Shown: piece by piece, positions 35,776 to 44,439 of the stretch
How positions within the stretch are numbered: position 1 is the stretch's first letter
Layout of the letters: the number at the start of each line of letters is the position of its first letter
Assembly: GCA_964478125.1 (NCBI GenBank)
Contig: CAYZGR010000001.1
Location: 1 to 64,000 of the forward strand
Length of the DNA stretch: 64,000 nt
Reading direction: 5' to 3'
Source: FW021-bin31 sp964478125
GTDB lineage: Bacteria > Bacteroidota > Bacteroidia > Chitinophagales > Chitinophagaceae
Notes under the pieces: generated by a model
The model's input: only the letters and a program-made list of their open reading frames with translations
Databases searched by the model: none
Told to the model about the DNA's origin: nothing
Program-made: the position numbers and the translations under genes

Positions 35776-36813
35776 TTAAAGTATTGAATGGAGCACGGTT
35801 TCCCGGCAGGAAGCCCTGATCGTTAATTCAGGTTCTAAAACATATTGTAAAGGCATAGGGTGGTCTTGTTTTTGGATGGCTTTCATAAGGATAGATACCG
35901 CCTTTCTCCCGATACGGGAAATGGGTTGTGAGATACAGGAGATGGGCGGATCATAAAGGCTAAAAACATCATGGTCGTCAAAACTGATCATCCCTATCTC
36001 TTCCGGTATTTTCCATTTCAGTTGTCTGATGGCCTGCAGACCGAACAGGGCCAGGTAATTGGTAAAGAAAAAAACCGCATCCGGCTTGGTTTTCTTGAGA
36101 AAATCTTTAATTTTTTTTATGGATAAGCTTTCCTGCTCATTAAAAGGAAGCTCCATTTCAATTCTCTTAGAATGTTTTAGATTTTGATCTCTCAAAGCCT
36201 GAATGAAGCCCTCACGCCTTTTTTCCATTTGTAGTTGTCGTGAAGCAGTAGTGACAATCGCAATATTCCTGTATCCGTTTTTTAATAAATGTTCAGTGGC
36301 GCAATAGGCGCCTTGAAAATTATCAATGATCACATAATGGCTGGCCAAAGAGGGGAAATACCGGTCTATTAATACCAGCGGCTGTTCTTCTTTTAACAAT
36401 GCATCAACCGCGTGCCTGAGACCGATGGTGGGCGTAAGAATATAACCGTCTACCTGACGGTATCTTAATGTTTGTAATAATTTGGAGGCTCGTTTATCCT
36501 TATCTTCCGTACTGCAAAATACAACATCGTAATTATATTGATCCGCTTCATCTTCAATTGTTTTGGCGAGCTTGGCAAAGAATGGATTGGAAATATCCTC
36601 TATCATCAGCCCGAGCGTTTTAGTCGTCCCTGTACGAAGTCCGCGGGCCATTTGATTGGGTTTGTAATCCAGTTCTTTTACAATAGCTTTTACACGGGCC
36701 GTAACCGCTTTACTGATCCGTTTTTCAGTAGCCTTTCCATTCAATACGAAGGAAACCGTGGTTGTAGATACCTTTGCCCGTGCTGCAATGTCTTTAAGAG
36801 ATATATTCTTCAT
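35776..36813 (-). CDS. LacI-family transcriptional regulator
   Basis: 345 aa. The N-terminal helix-turn-helix is ISLKDIAARAKVSTTTVSFV, followed by the hinge helix region KPNQMARGLRTGTT. A periplasmic-binding-like effector domain (about 62-345) includes LGLMIEDISNPFFA and IGMISFDDHDVFSLYDPP. It probably represses or activates sugar genes. Its neighbours, the GH15 gene upstream on the same strand and the glucose dehydrogenase convergent with it, suggest they are targets; this is inference from position. Confidence 0.93.
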   Translation of the reverse strand: MKNISLKDIAARAKVSTTTVSFVLNGKATEKRISKAVTARVKAIVKELDYKPNQMARGLRTGTTKTLGLMIEDISNPFFAKLAKTIEDEADQYNYDVVFCSTEDKDKRASKLLQTLRYRQVDGYILTPTIGLRHAVDALLKEEQPLVLIDRYFPSLASHYVIIDNFQGAYCATEHLLKNGYRNIAIVTTASRQLQMEKRREGFIQALRDQNLKHSKRIEMELPFNEQESLSIKKIKDFLKKTKPDAVFFFTNYLALFGLQAIRQLKWKIPEEIGMISFDDHDVFSLYDPPISCISQPISRIGRKAVSILMKAIQKQDHPMPLQYVLEPELTIRASCRETVLHSIL

Positions 36814-36889
36814 TAAAAGGGTTAAAATAATAAAGATATAAAAAATGCTAAAAATGTTGCTACCGGGGGCTATTCGACTTCAAACTTTT

Positions 36890-39343
36890 TTAAACCACTT
36901 TTACTGTGAAATTTTGGCCCTCCCAGCGCGCATCCTTTTCCCAGCAGAAAGTGAAGATGATTTCAGCGCCGGCCTTTGCCTTCTCCAGCTTAATATCTAC
37001 TATATGCATGCCCAGGCCCGTATCTGTGCTACGGGTATCTTCAAGGGTATTCCAATTATCTTTACTCCAGTGAAGCGTAAAGGGTTCATGTGCTTCAATC
37101 CGTAGTTTCTTCTTTTGGGCGCTTATGGTTCTTAGTTTTCGGCTGAATCTCCAAAAATTCATAGGAGACTTCTTTTTCTGGACCACATAGCGTTGATAGG
37201 TTTTTTCGGGTCGGTCGAAAATGGCCCGGTCCTTTAGTGAGCGGCATAGCTTCAGGTATTCACTGTGAGCCCAGACGAGGGGCATGGCGGACCCCGCAGG
37301 CCGTCCAAAAAACAGCTCTTTATCCGGTATATCATCCGTATCCCATATTTGTTCGGGGATCATGCCGCCTTCGTTAGCAAAGTTTCCCATAGATTCCAGT
37401 AGTTCCGCTGCATGGTCCAGGTGGCCCGCAGCGATCTCATAATGTGCCCGTTCACCGGTAAGTAGGGGCCATGCGCGGCCGGTACCCGTTCCGTTGAAGG
37501 GAGTTCCATCTTCATGTTCGCCATATCCGTCATAATTATAACGATGCCAGCAATTGCCATAAGGGGTTTCTACTTTCAACGTGGCATCTACTATCTTTAG
37601 GGTATTCAAAATGCGGGGATCATCCGGGGCACGCAGTCCAAAGCGTACTAAAGCCAGTGCATCCGGGCTTACTACCTTGGCAGACATCATCCGGTTAGAG
37701 TCGGGCAGGTTTTTAATTAAAATAATGTCGTCATCTAATTGCGGGGTCTCTCCTACGTTTGGAGGGGCGATGCGCACATAATACCCATCAATCCTGTATT
37801 TCTTACTTTCTTCTGTATCTGTTACATAGGTCCATGCTTCTATATTGTCGTTCCACAGATCGGCTGTTTCTCTCAGATAACGAGCCAGCTTGCGTTCTTT
37901 TGCCCATTCCATGATGTCTGCGGCTACCAGTAAAGCGGAAACCTCTACGGCCAGGGTGAAGGGAGAATAACCCGAATTTTCTTCCCACCGATCTTGTTCC
38001 GAACAAGGCCCGTTTTGTATAAGAAATTGTGCCGCGGCTCGAACCATAGGATAGAACTCTTTGAGCCCATCCTTTTTGAGCGCTCCTTCTCTTATCAGCA
38101 TATTTACCAACAAGATCGGGAAGGCGGTTTCGTCCAATTGTATGCCGTTCCAGTAGGAACTGCCATCGAGCCAGAGGTTTTGGAACCAGTGGCCGTCCGG
38201 CTCCTGTACCAGTCTCAGGAATCGTAAAACATTGACGGCCATTTCATGCATATCTGCTGCCAGCATCCCGCCGGCTACTTCCACAAGGTCCCTCGGCCAT
38301 ACCAGATGGTATCCACCCAGGTCATCATCCCCCTTTGAGAAACCCCAGGGAACGGAAAGGCTGGCAATATAGGCCCCCGGGAATTGTTGCGTATGGTGAG
38401 TAAGAATTGTTGCAGCACTGATCCTGAATAAATTCAAATTGGCTTTTTTCCGTCTCGAAGCATCTTTTTTACCGCGGGCAGTTTTAGGAGTCCCAGAGGG
38501 AGAACAGTCGTGGATGGATTCCTGAAACCTTTTCCAGCCCTCAATGTATTCCTTTTTAGTTTGCTCATAGTTGCTCAAAATGCTGGCCCGGGCCCGTTGG
38601 GCAGCTTCATTGGCATTCATTCCAAAGCCAATGGCCACTATAAAAGGTGCTCCATTTGCCGCCTTCAGATCGATTTCTCCACAAACGGCAATGTTTCCGT
38701 TTTCGGCACGCTCGTAGCGATTTTTCAATTCCTTGTTTTTGGAGATTTCTTGCCAGGCGTCTGAATGTCCGACAAAACCTACCGAACGGTTCTTAAAGGG
38801 AATGGAACATATCATGGCCACCGCGGTACCTTTTCGCCTGGCAAATAGGGCCGGCATACCTTTATAGCTGCCGCACCAGGCTGTATTTCCCGCTCCCGCA
38901 TTCATCAGGTGCGGGGCCATCAGTCCATATAAGTGATAATCTGCCGGCTCGCCTTCCAGAGCCTCAAATCGCACCTGCTGTAATAAGGTATCGCGTTGCG
39001 GGTCAGCGAAAATTTCTTTCTCTATCCGGTAACGGCCTTGTTTACAGGTGTTAATAAAGCGGTAAGCCGGCACGCCGCTTTCTATATATTGTAACTCGCA
39101 AAGGGTATGCCTTTTCTCTTCTGAAAAAAAATCCTGTCCATCGCTCACGAGAAAACCCATATCCCGGATACAGGCATAATCTACTCTCGGATAATAAATC
39201 TCATTCAAAATGCCATGACTTGTTGTAAACCATACCTGGCTTAGCGGATTCAAACTAACGCCGACGCCGGTCTTTTTACTTGAATTCCATTTGGGTGCGG
39301 TTCCAGGCCAGCCCGGTGCATATTTACTGGTAAATGCTTCCAT
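36890..39343 (-). CDS. Glycoside hydrolase family 15 (glucoamylase/glucodextranase-like)
   Basis: 817 aa. An N-terminal beta-sandwich domain (about 1-280; WPGTAPKWNSSKKTGVGVS) is followed by an (alpha/alpha)6 catalytic domain. The expected general acid is E405 in GIQLDETAFPIL and the base E664 in GGMIPEQIWD. WPRDLVEVAGGML is also family-typical. It releases glucose from the non-reducing ends of alpha-glucans. No signal peptide is visible, so it probably acts in the cytoplasm on stored or imported glucans. A C-terminal beta domain (about 730-817) may bind carbohydrate. Confidence 0.92.
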   Translation of the reverse strand: MEAFTSKYAPGWPGTAPKWNSSKKTGVGVSLNPLSQVWFTTSHGILNEIYYPRVDYACIRDMGFLVSDGQDFFSEEKRHTLCELQYIESGVPAYRFINTCKQGRYRIEKEIFADPQRDTLLQQVRFEALEGEPADYHLYGLMAPHLMNAGAGNTAWCGSYKGMPALFARRKGTAVAMICSIPFKNRSVGFVGHSDAWQEISKNKELKNRYERAENGNIAVCGEIDLKAANGAPFIVAIGFGMNANEAAQRARASILSNYEQTKKEYIEGWKRFQESIHDCSPSGTPKTARGKKDASRRKKANLNLFRISAATILTHHTQQFPGAYIASLSVPWGFSKGDDDLGGYHLVWPRDLVEVAGGMLAADMHEMAVNVLRFLRLVQEPDGHWFQNLWLDGSSYWNGIQLDETAFPILLVNMLIREGALKKDGLKEFYPMVRAAAQFLIQNGPCSEQDRWEENSGYSPFTLAVEVSALLVAADIMEWAKERKLARYLRETADLWNDNIEAWTYVTDTEESKKYRIDGYYVRIAPPNVGETPQLDDDIILIKNLPDSNRMMSAKVVSPDALALVRFGLRAPDDPRILNTLKIVDATLKVETPYGNCWHRYNYDGYGEHEDGTPFNGTGTGRAWPLLTGERAHYEIAAGHLDHAAELLESMGNFANEGGMIPEQIWDTDDIPDKELFFGRPAGSAMPLVWAHSEYLKLCRSLKDRAIFDRPEKTYQRYVVQKKKSPMNFWRFSRKLRTISAQKKKLRIEAHEPFTLHWSKDNWNTLEDTRSTDTGLGMHIVDIKLEKAKAGAEIIFTFCWEKDARWEGQNFTVKVV

Positions 39344-39678
39344 AAAAGATTTTATATTTTAAAAGAAAATGATCAAAGGGTTGAGAACAAGTAGTATACT
39401 AAGGTACGTTAAAATCAACGTTTAAAAAAAATTCCCGACTTTATCTCGCAGCTGAAAGACCGGTAAAATTCCATTCGGAGTAAAGGAGTTGTAATTTTAA
39501 AAATTAAATATTTAGGGGATATTTAGATTCAGGTTGAGTTCGTATACATAAAAAGAGATAGCTCTGGTATGCAAGAATTTTTTGCAAGGGGTACAGCATC
39601 CTTTTTATGTCAGTTTTGCCGCTCTTTATGCGATCTCTGCATAAAATTAAAGCCCTTTTGATTGCGTCCCCTGTCTTC
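39344..39678. other. Intergenic region, nothing recognised
   Basis: This 335-bp stretch between the GH15 gene start and the end of the next minus-strand gene shows no coding frame, hairpin-plus-T-run or clear promoter box. Regulatory sites for the GH15 gene would be expected here, but none is recognisable by eye. Confidence 0.5.
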
Positions 39679-40029
39679 CTAATGCAATCCGTCTTTTAAT
39701 AGGTTAACTGCTTTTTCAGGATCTTCCACATCAATGATCAACCTTTTGTAAAAATCATCCCTGAGTTCTATGATGATGCTTTTGGCATGTGGCGTGACAT
39801 CACAGAACAGGTTCCCGTTGCTTCCGATAAAAGTGCCCGCCTGGATCAGTCCGGGGAGCGCAGTTCCGGGCATTCTCAATCCTAAATTTACATGGACGTC
39901 CTCCGTATCTGGATAGGCGGTGATAATGTGTTTTGCAGGGATGATAAGCCTGCTTTTCAAAGTCCACAATTTGTGTATCCCTTGAATCTCAAAAATAAAG
40001 TTCTTTCCTTCCTTTTTAATAGATACCAT
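39679..40029 (-). CDS. Small conserved protein, possible bacterial PH-like fold
   Basis: 116 aa, no signal peptide or membrane segment. The order of beta strands (FIFEIQGIHKLW, SRLIIPAKHIITAYP, then GTFIGSNGNLFCDV and SIIIELRDDFYKRLIIDVEDPEKAVNLL) resembles bacterial PH-like domains. The pattern RMPGTALPGLIQAGTF recurs in uncharacterised homologues as I remember them. Function unknown. A -7 box at 40070-40077 supports the ATG at 40029. Divergent from dut. Confidence 0.7.
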   Translation of the reverse strand: MVSIKKEGKNFIFEIQGIHKLWTLKSRLIIPAKHIITAYPDTEDVHVNLGLRMPGTALPGLIQAGTFIGSNGNLFCDVTPHAKSIIIELRDDFYKRLIIDVEDPEKAVNLLKDGLH

Positions 40030-40069
40030 AATTTTCAGATTTTTACCGGCTGGAGGCTAACGGGCGGCA

Positions 40070-40077
40070 CAAAGATA
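40070..40077 (-). promoter_or_regulatory. -7 box (TAtcTTTG) of the PH-like gene
   Basis: Minus-strand TAtcTTTG predicts a start near 40064 and a leader of about 35 nt. Confidence 0.5.
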
Positions 40078-40143
40078 GCTTGACTTCGCCTTTGTGCCTA
40101 TTATAATACAGGATCAGACTGACTTGGTTTTATTCGAAAGGCC

Positions 40144-40151
40144 TATCTTTG
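40144..40151 (+). promoter_or_regulatory. -7 box (TAtcTTTG) of dut, predicting a leaderless transcript
   Basis: TAtcTTTG ends 5 nt before the A of the dut ATG, the same distance as the box to the SRP RNA start. A TTG at 40124-40126 lies 17 bp upstream and may be the -33 box. Confidence 0.65.
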
Positions 40152-40156
40152 TAAAT

Positions 40157-40600
40157 ATGGAAAATATTACCGTCAAAATCATGAACCGGTCCGCATGGCC
40201 GCTGCCGGAATATAAGACAGTCGATGCTGCGGGAATGGACCTGCAGGCGAATCTGGAGGCTGCAATCCGGTTGAAGCCTTTGGAGCGGGTATTGGTCCCT
40301 ACTGGATTATTTATTGAACTGCCGGGAGGCTATGAGGCACAGATACGGCCCAGGAGCGGCCTGGCGATCAAGCAGGGGCTTACTTTACTCAATACGCCGG
40401 GCACTATTGATGCGGATTACCGTGGGGAGATCAAAGTGATTGTGGTCAACCTCTCCGATGAGATCCAGGAGATCAGTCCCGGGCAGCGGATCGCCCAGAT
40501 GGTCGTTTCCACTTACGCAAAAGTCAGCTGGATACCTGCCGCCGCCTTATCAGAAAGCGATCGCGGAGTAGGCGGATTCGGGCATACAGGGCTACACTGA
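40157..40600 (+). CDS. dut: Deoxyuridine triphosphatase
   Basis: Hydrolyses dUTP to dUMP, keeping uracil out of DNA; 147 aa, trimeric family. The five motifs are visible: AAGMDLQAN, RPRSGLA, the catalytic NTPGTIDADYRGE, QRIAQMVV and the C-terminal RGVGGFGHTG. The frame extends upstream to 40094, but that segment covers the promoter and is non-conserved. The ATG at 40157 coincides with the predicted transcript start, so the mRNA should be leaderless. The TPR lipoprotein gene follows 176 bp later. Confidence 0.96.
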   Translation: MENITVKIMNRSAWPLPEYKTVDAAGMDLQANLEAAIRLKPLERVLVPTGLFIELPGGYEAQIRPRSGLAIKQGLTLLNTPGTIDADYRGEIKVIVVNLSDEIQEISPGQRIAQMVVSTYAKVSWIPAAALSESDRGVGGFGHTGLH

Positions 40601-40776
40601 TCAAGAAAGTAAAAAATAACAGAAAAGTATCGGACGCTAAAATTACAAATTCAAGACGGGTTGGAATGGAATAAGATTTGGATCCTTCCGGTCCGGAAAT
40701 TGGAGGTTATTTGTTTTTTGTAAATTGATATTTGTATTTTTCCAAAATTGAACCGGATTTTAGCTGTAAGGTATTG

Positions 40777-42192
40777 ATGCGAAAGAGACGTTACATAGTA
40801 TATCTTTCATTTATCCTTTTAGGGATGGGTCTTTTGTGGCAAGGCTGTGGCAGTATGCATGCCCTAACTAAAGAAGAATCATCCATGGAACAACTGACTG
40901 CTGACCAATTATTTATGAAAGCAGAGCATTATAAGTTGCATCAGGAACCCGAGGAAGCTATACGTTTTTTCAAGGCATTTCAAAAGCTGAAACCGGATAA
41001 TGCCACTGCTCCTTTTGAAATTGCCCGCCAGTACAACCTTTTACAAAAAAAGGATAGCGTCCTGCTGTATGCGCGCCGGGCGGCTGCACTTGATACCGCT
41101 AATAAATGGATCCGGCAATTTTACGCACGTACGCTTTCCCTGCATCATCAATTTGACAGCGCTGCATATATTTTTCATCAGTTGTCGCTGCAATATCCCT
41201 ATTCCCGCCAGTTTCTTTACCAGGAAGCGTTGATGCTGTCTTATGCAAAAAAATACAGGCAGGCTTTACGGTTGTTTAGCCGGATCGAGGATCGGCAGGG
41301 GACCAATGAAGAATTGGTTTATCAGAAGCAACGGATGTATCTCAAGTTACACCAGGTGGATTCTGCCGCTAATGAGATCCGGAAATTGATCACATCACAG
41401 CCGGATAATGGACGCTATTATGCGTTATTGGCTAAATTATACGCACAGAATGAACAGGCCGTCAGCGCCATTGACGTATATCAGACCTTGCTACATCGAC
41501 AGCCGGATAACCCTCAGGCGCAACTGGCCCTGGGCATTCTCTATAAACAGACGAAAAACAGACCGCAGTTTAAGAATTACATCAGAAAAGCCTTTTCCAA
41601 CCCGGAATTTAATCTGGAAAAGAAGATCCGCTTCATTTTCCCTTTTCTGAGTTATGTCACGATTGATTCTGCTGAACAACAAGATGCCTTATGGCTCTGC
41701 CGGCTTTTAACTAAGGTACATCATGAAGATGCACGCGCTTATGCCTTATACGGTGATATGTATTACAGGTGTAAAGAGCCCGACAGTGCACTCCTCCAGT
41801 ATAAGAAGGCGCTGAACTATGGACATGCGGGTTATGAGATATGGAACCAGATCATGGTCATTTATACGCAAAAAAAAGCTGCAGATTCTCTGCTTTCATA
41901 CAGTAAGCAAGCTATAGATCGATTTCCCGATAATGCGAAAGCCCGATATTTTAACGGAATGGCCCTATTATTGAAGGGGCATAACAAAGAAGCCGCATCC
42001 GAGTTGCAACGGGCCTTAAAAATGGGTATATCAGGTAAAGCGGTGAAAAAAAGGATCTATACCTCCCTGGAGATTATTTTTCTGAAACTCAATAACAGGA
42101 AGATCGCGGCACGTTATAAAAAAATGGCTGAAGAAATTAAAAATACAAAAGAAAAACGCGTTCCGGTATCGGGAACAGACAGCCATCCCTAA
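40777..42192 (+). CDS. TPR-repeat lipoprotein
   Basis: 471 aa from the ATG at 40777; 15 upstream in-frame residues from 40732 were rejected because they precede the signal peptide. The lipobox WQGC gives an acylated cysteine at residue 24. The mature part is a tetratricopeptide solenoid of about ten repeats with patterns such as AIRFFKAFQKLKPDNATA and ALLQYKKALNYGHAGYE. It is probably a periplasm-facing scaffold in the outer or inner membrane. DUF4292 and EnvC-like genes follow at short intervals, suggesting one envelope unit. Confidence 0.85.
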   Translation: MRKRRYIVYLSFILLGMGLLWQGCGSMHALTKEESSMEQLTADQLFMKAEHYKLHQEPEEAIRFFKAFQKLKPDNATAPFEIARQYNLLQKKDSVLLYARRAAALDTANKWIRQFYARTLSLHHQFDSAAYIFHQLSLQYPYSRQFLYQEALMLSYAKKYRQALRLFSRIEDRQGTNEELVYQKQRMYLKLHQVDSAANEIRKLITSQPDNGRYYALLAKLYAQNEQAVSAIDVYQTLLHRQPDNPQAQLALGILYKQTKNRPQFKNYIRKAFSNPEFNLEKKIRFIFPFLSYVTIDSAEQQDALWLCRLLTKVHHEDARAYALYGDMYYRCKEPDSALLQYKKALNYGHAGYEIWNQIMVIYTQKKAADSLLSYSKQAIDRFPDNAKARYFNGMALLLKGHNKEAASELQRALKMGISGKAVKKRIYTSLEIIFLKLNNRKIAARYKKMAEEIKNTKEKRVPVSGTDSHP

Positions 42193-42203
42193 AGTTTTTG
42201 AAC

Positions 42204-43001
42204 ATGACGAGAAAGTCTTTTTCACATAAAACCCTGTTTGCAACGATCTTGTTGTTCATTGCTGTTTGGGTCTGCAGCTGTCATACCGTCAAAAAAACAA
42301 CTCGAACCCCCTCAAAATCCGTATTCGGCGAACATGTAACAGCACGAAAGGTCCTGAAAAAGATGGAAGAAAATTATATTGACTACCATACCTTGTCGGC
42401 AAGGGTCAAAATAAGTATGGAAAATGATCAAACCCGGCAAAACAACATCACTGCATTTCTGCGAATGAAAAAAGACAGTATCATCTGGATCTCTATCCGA
42501 CCGCTACTCGGAATAGAAATGATCCGCGTGATGCTTACTCCCGATAGCATTAAACTTATTAACAATCTGAAGCAAACGGTTTATTTGCGAAATGCAGACG
42601 CTATTAGCTCTATGCTGCATATGCCGCTGGATTTTGATCTTTTACAAAATCTGCTTATTGGCAATCCCGCTTTTATTCCCGACAAATTATCCCATTTCAA
42701 AACGGACTCTTCTTCTATTTATCTTACTATAGCTAAGCATTCCGTTTATAATAGATATAAGTGGTCGTTATCCGATTTCCTGTTGGAAAACAGCCATTCC
42801 TGGATAAAGGACAGTTCCCGGTATGCCGACCAACAATATAGTGCTTATAGGCCCGCGGGACCTTATCTTTTCTCTTTCGACCGCAAGATCCGGATCCGGT
42901 CGGGAGACCAAACACGTATTCAGATCCGGTTTGAGAAGGTGGATTTTAACCAGGAAGTTCATTTTCCTTTTCATTATAGTCCTCGTTATAAAATTTTATA
43001 G
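42204..43001 (+). CDS. DUF4292 lipoprotein
   Basis: 265 aa from the ATG at 42204. The signal sequence ends near VCSC, with a lipidated cysteine at about residue 26. The mature region begins with HTLSARVKISMEN and continues through SIIWISIRPLLGIEMIRVMLTPDSI and a strand-rich C-terminus, as in DUF4292. I believe this fold is grouped with LolA/LolB-like lipid- or lipoprotein-binding domains, but could not check it here. Starts 12 bp after the TPR lipoprotein. Function unknown. Confidence 0.82.
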   Translation: MTRKSFSHKTLFATILLFIAVWVCSCHTVKKTTRTPSKSVFGEHVTARKVLKKMEENYIDYHTLSARVKISMENDQTRQNNITAFLRMKKDSIIWISIRPLLGIEMIRVMLTPDSIKLINNLKQTVYLRNADAISSMLHMPLDFDLLQNLLIGNPAFIPDKLSHFKTDSSSIYLTIAKHSVYNRYKWSLSDFLLENSHSWIKDSSRYADQQYSAYRPAGPYLFSFDRKIRIRSGDQTRIQIRFEKVDFNQEVHFPFHYSPRYKIL

Positions 43002-43042
43002 CATTCTGTACGTTTCTTTTTTATTAGCATCCTGTATTTAGC

Positions 43043-43050
43043 TACTTTTG
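43043..43050 (+). promoter_or_regulatory. -7 box (TActTTTG) of the envC-like gene
   Basis: TActTTTG predicts a start near 43056, about 4 nt before the ATG at 43060. It also rules out the in-frame TTG at 43048. The gene can therefore be expressed separately from its upstream neighbours. Confidence 0.6.
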
Positions 43051-43059
43051 CTACCGCTT

Positions 43060-44424
43060 ATGAGCTCAAAGCCATTTTATTATATTCGTTATATAGCTGC
43101 TTTTTTGCTGTTAATTCTTCTGTCATTTGCTGCAGGAGCCCAGAGCATCTCCCAGACAAGGCGAGCATTGGAAGAACAACGAAACCGCCTTCAACAGGAT
43201 ATTAAGCGTGTAAGTGAGGACCTAAAGAAGGTGCAATCTCATCGGCACCATACCATGACTCAGCTTCGCGTATTACAAAATAAGCTCAACCTCAGGAATA
43301 AGCTGATCAGAAACCTCAATACGGAAATTGCTTACATTAATGATGATATTCAAAAGGCCAATCATGATATTAAATCTTTGCAACGACAGTTAGATACGCT
43401 CCGTAATGAATATGCCAAAATGGTGGTGTATGCCTATAAAAATCAAAACAGTTATAACATGCTGAATTTTATTCTTTCAGCAAATAGTTTTAATGATGCC
43501 ATAAAAAGGTTTCAGTATCTGAAACAATATCGTGAATACCGTGAACATGAAGCCAAAAACATCATAAGAACACAGGGGCAATTAAAAAAGAAGCTGGATA
43601 CGCTTACCAATATGAGGCGTAAGCGAAGCAGTGCACTCGCTTCCGCGAAAGAACAAAGGGGCAACGTAATAGCCGAAAAAGAGGTGAAGGACTCTATCGT
43701 GAATACCCTGAAGGGGCATGAAAAGGATTTGATGGCCAGTATAGAGGCCAAGAAAGCGGCTTCCCGGAAAGTAAGTCAGAAGATAGCGGATGTCATTCGT
43801 CAGCAAATAGAGGAAGCAAGGCGACGGGCTGTGGAAGAGGCAAGGCGACGAGCCGTGGAAGAAGCGCGAAAAAGAGCGTTGGCCGGAGCGGAAGAAAATG
43901 AACAAGCCCATCCCGAAAGTTCTGAAGCGCAAAATGAGCCTTCTACTCCTTCTGCTACGGTATCTCCCCCTACAAATATCCTGGAAGCCACTCCTCAAGC
44001 GAAGGCGTTATCCGAAAACTTTGAAGCTAATCGCGGTAAGTTGCCCTGGCCGGTTTCGAGGGCCATTGTGGTGGGCACTTTTGGTGTGCACCAGCACCCT
44101 GTTTTATCCAAAGTTCAGGTGGATAACGACGGCATTACGCTACAAACTACGACTGATGCCGTTGTAAAATCAGTATTCAAAGGAGAAGTGGTGGCGGTTA
44201 GCCCGATCTCCGGAAGATGGCTTATTGTCATTCGCCACGGGCAGTATTTTACGGTATATTCTAATCTGGAGGCGGCTACGGTAAGCCGTGGAGATAAGGT
44301 GGGTACGCTTCAGCCTATAGGTATCGCATATACCAATCCTTCTACCGGCGATACGGATTTTGACTTTAAAATTTACAAAAGCAAGGTAGCGGTGGATCCT
44401 TTGGACTGGTTGGCAAGCCGGTAA
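43060..44424 (+). CDS. EnvC-like murein hydrolase activator with degenerate LytM domain
   Basis: 454 aa. Signal peptide (about 1-28), a long coiled coil (about 30-265), a low-complexity linker with Glu, Ser, Thr and Pro, and a C-terminal LytM/M23 domain (about 325-454; WPVSRAIVVGTFGVHQHP). The segment that normally ends in HxH reads YFTVYSNL, and the usual DIA triad after the first histidine reads TLQ, so metal ligands appear lost. That fits EnvC-type activators that stimulate amidases rather than cut peptidoglycan. A 24-bp tandem repeat lies in the coiled-coil end. Confidence 0.87.
   Translation: MSSKPFYYIRYIAAFLLLILLSFAAGAQSISQTRRALEEQRNRLQQDIKRVSEDLKKVQSHRHHTMTQLRVLQNKLNLRNKLIRNLNTEIAYINDDIQKANHDIKSLQRQLDTLRNEYAKMVVYAYKNQNSYNMLNFILSANSFNDAIKRFQYLKQYREYREHEAKNIIRTQGQLKKKLDTLTNMRRKRSSALASAKEQRGNVIAEKEVKDSIVNTLKGHEKDLMASIEAKKAASRKVSQKIADVIRQQIEEARRRAVEEARRRAVEEARKRALAGAEENEQAHPESSEAQNEPSTPSATVSPPTNILEATPQAKALSENFEANRGKLPWPVSRAIVVGTFGVHQHPVLSKVQVDNDGITLQTTTDAVVKSVFKGEVVAVSPISGRWLIVIRHGQYFTVYSNLEAATVSRGDKVGTLQPIGIAYTNPSTGDTDFDFKIYKSKVAVDPLDWLASR
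43816..43863 (+). repeat. 24-bp tandem duplication inside the envC-like gene
   Basis: Two adjacent 24-bp units (43816-43839 and 43840-43863) encode ARRRAVEE twice, and a third degenerate unit (ARKRALAG) follows. The in-frame unit length keeps the coiled-coil register. The copies differ at few bases, suggesting recent duplication. Confidence 0.8.
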
Positions 44425-44439
44425 TTTTTTGAGCTCCTG

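Noticed and set aside
43800..43900. Repeat array or CRISPR-like structure
   Set aside because: It is an in-frame 24-bp duplication encoding coiled coil, without spacers.
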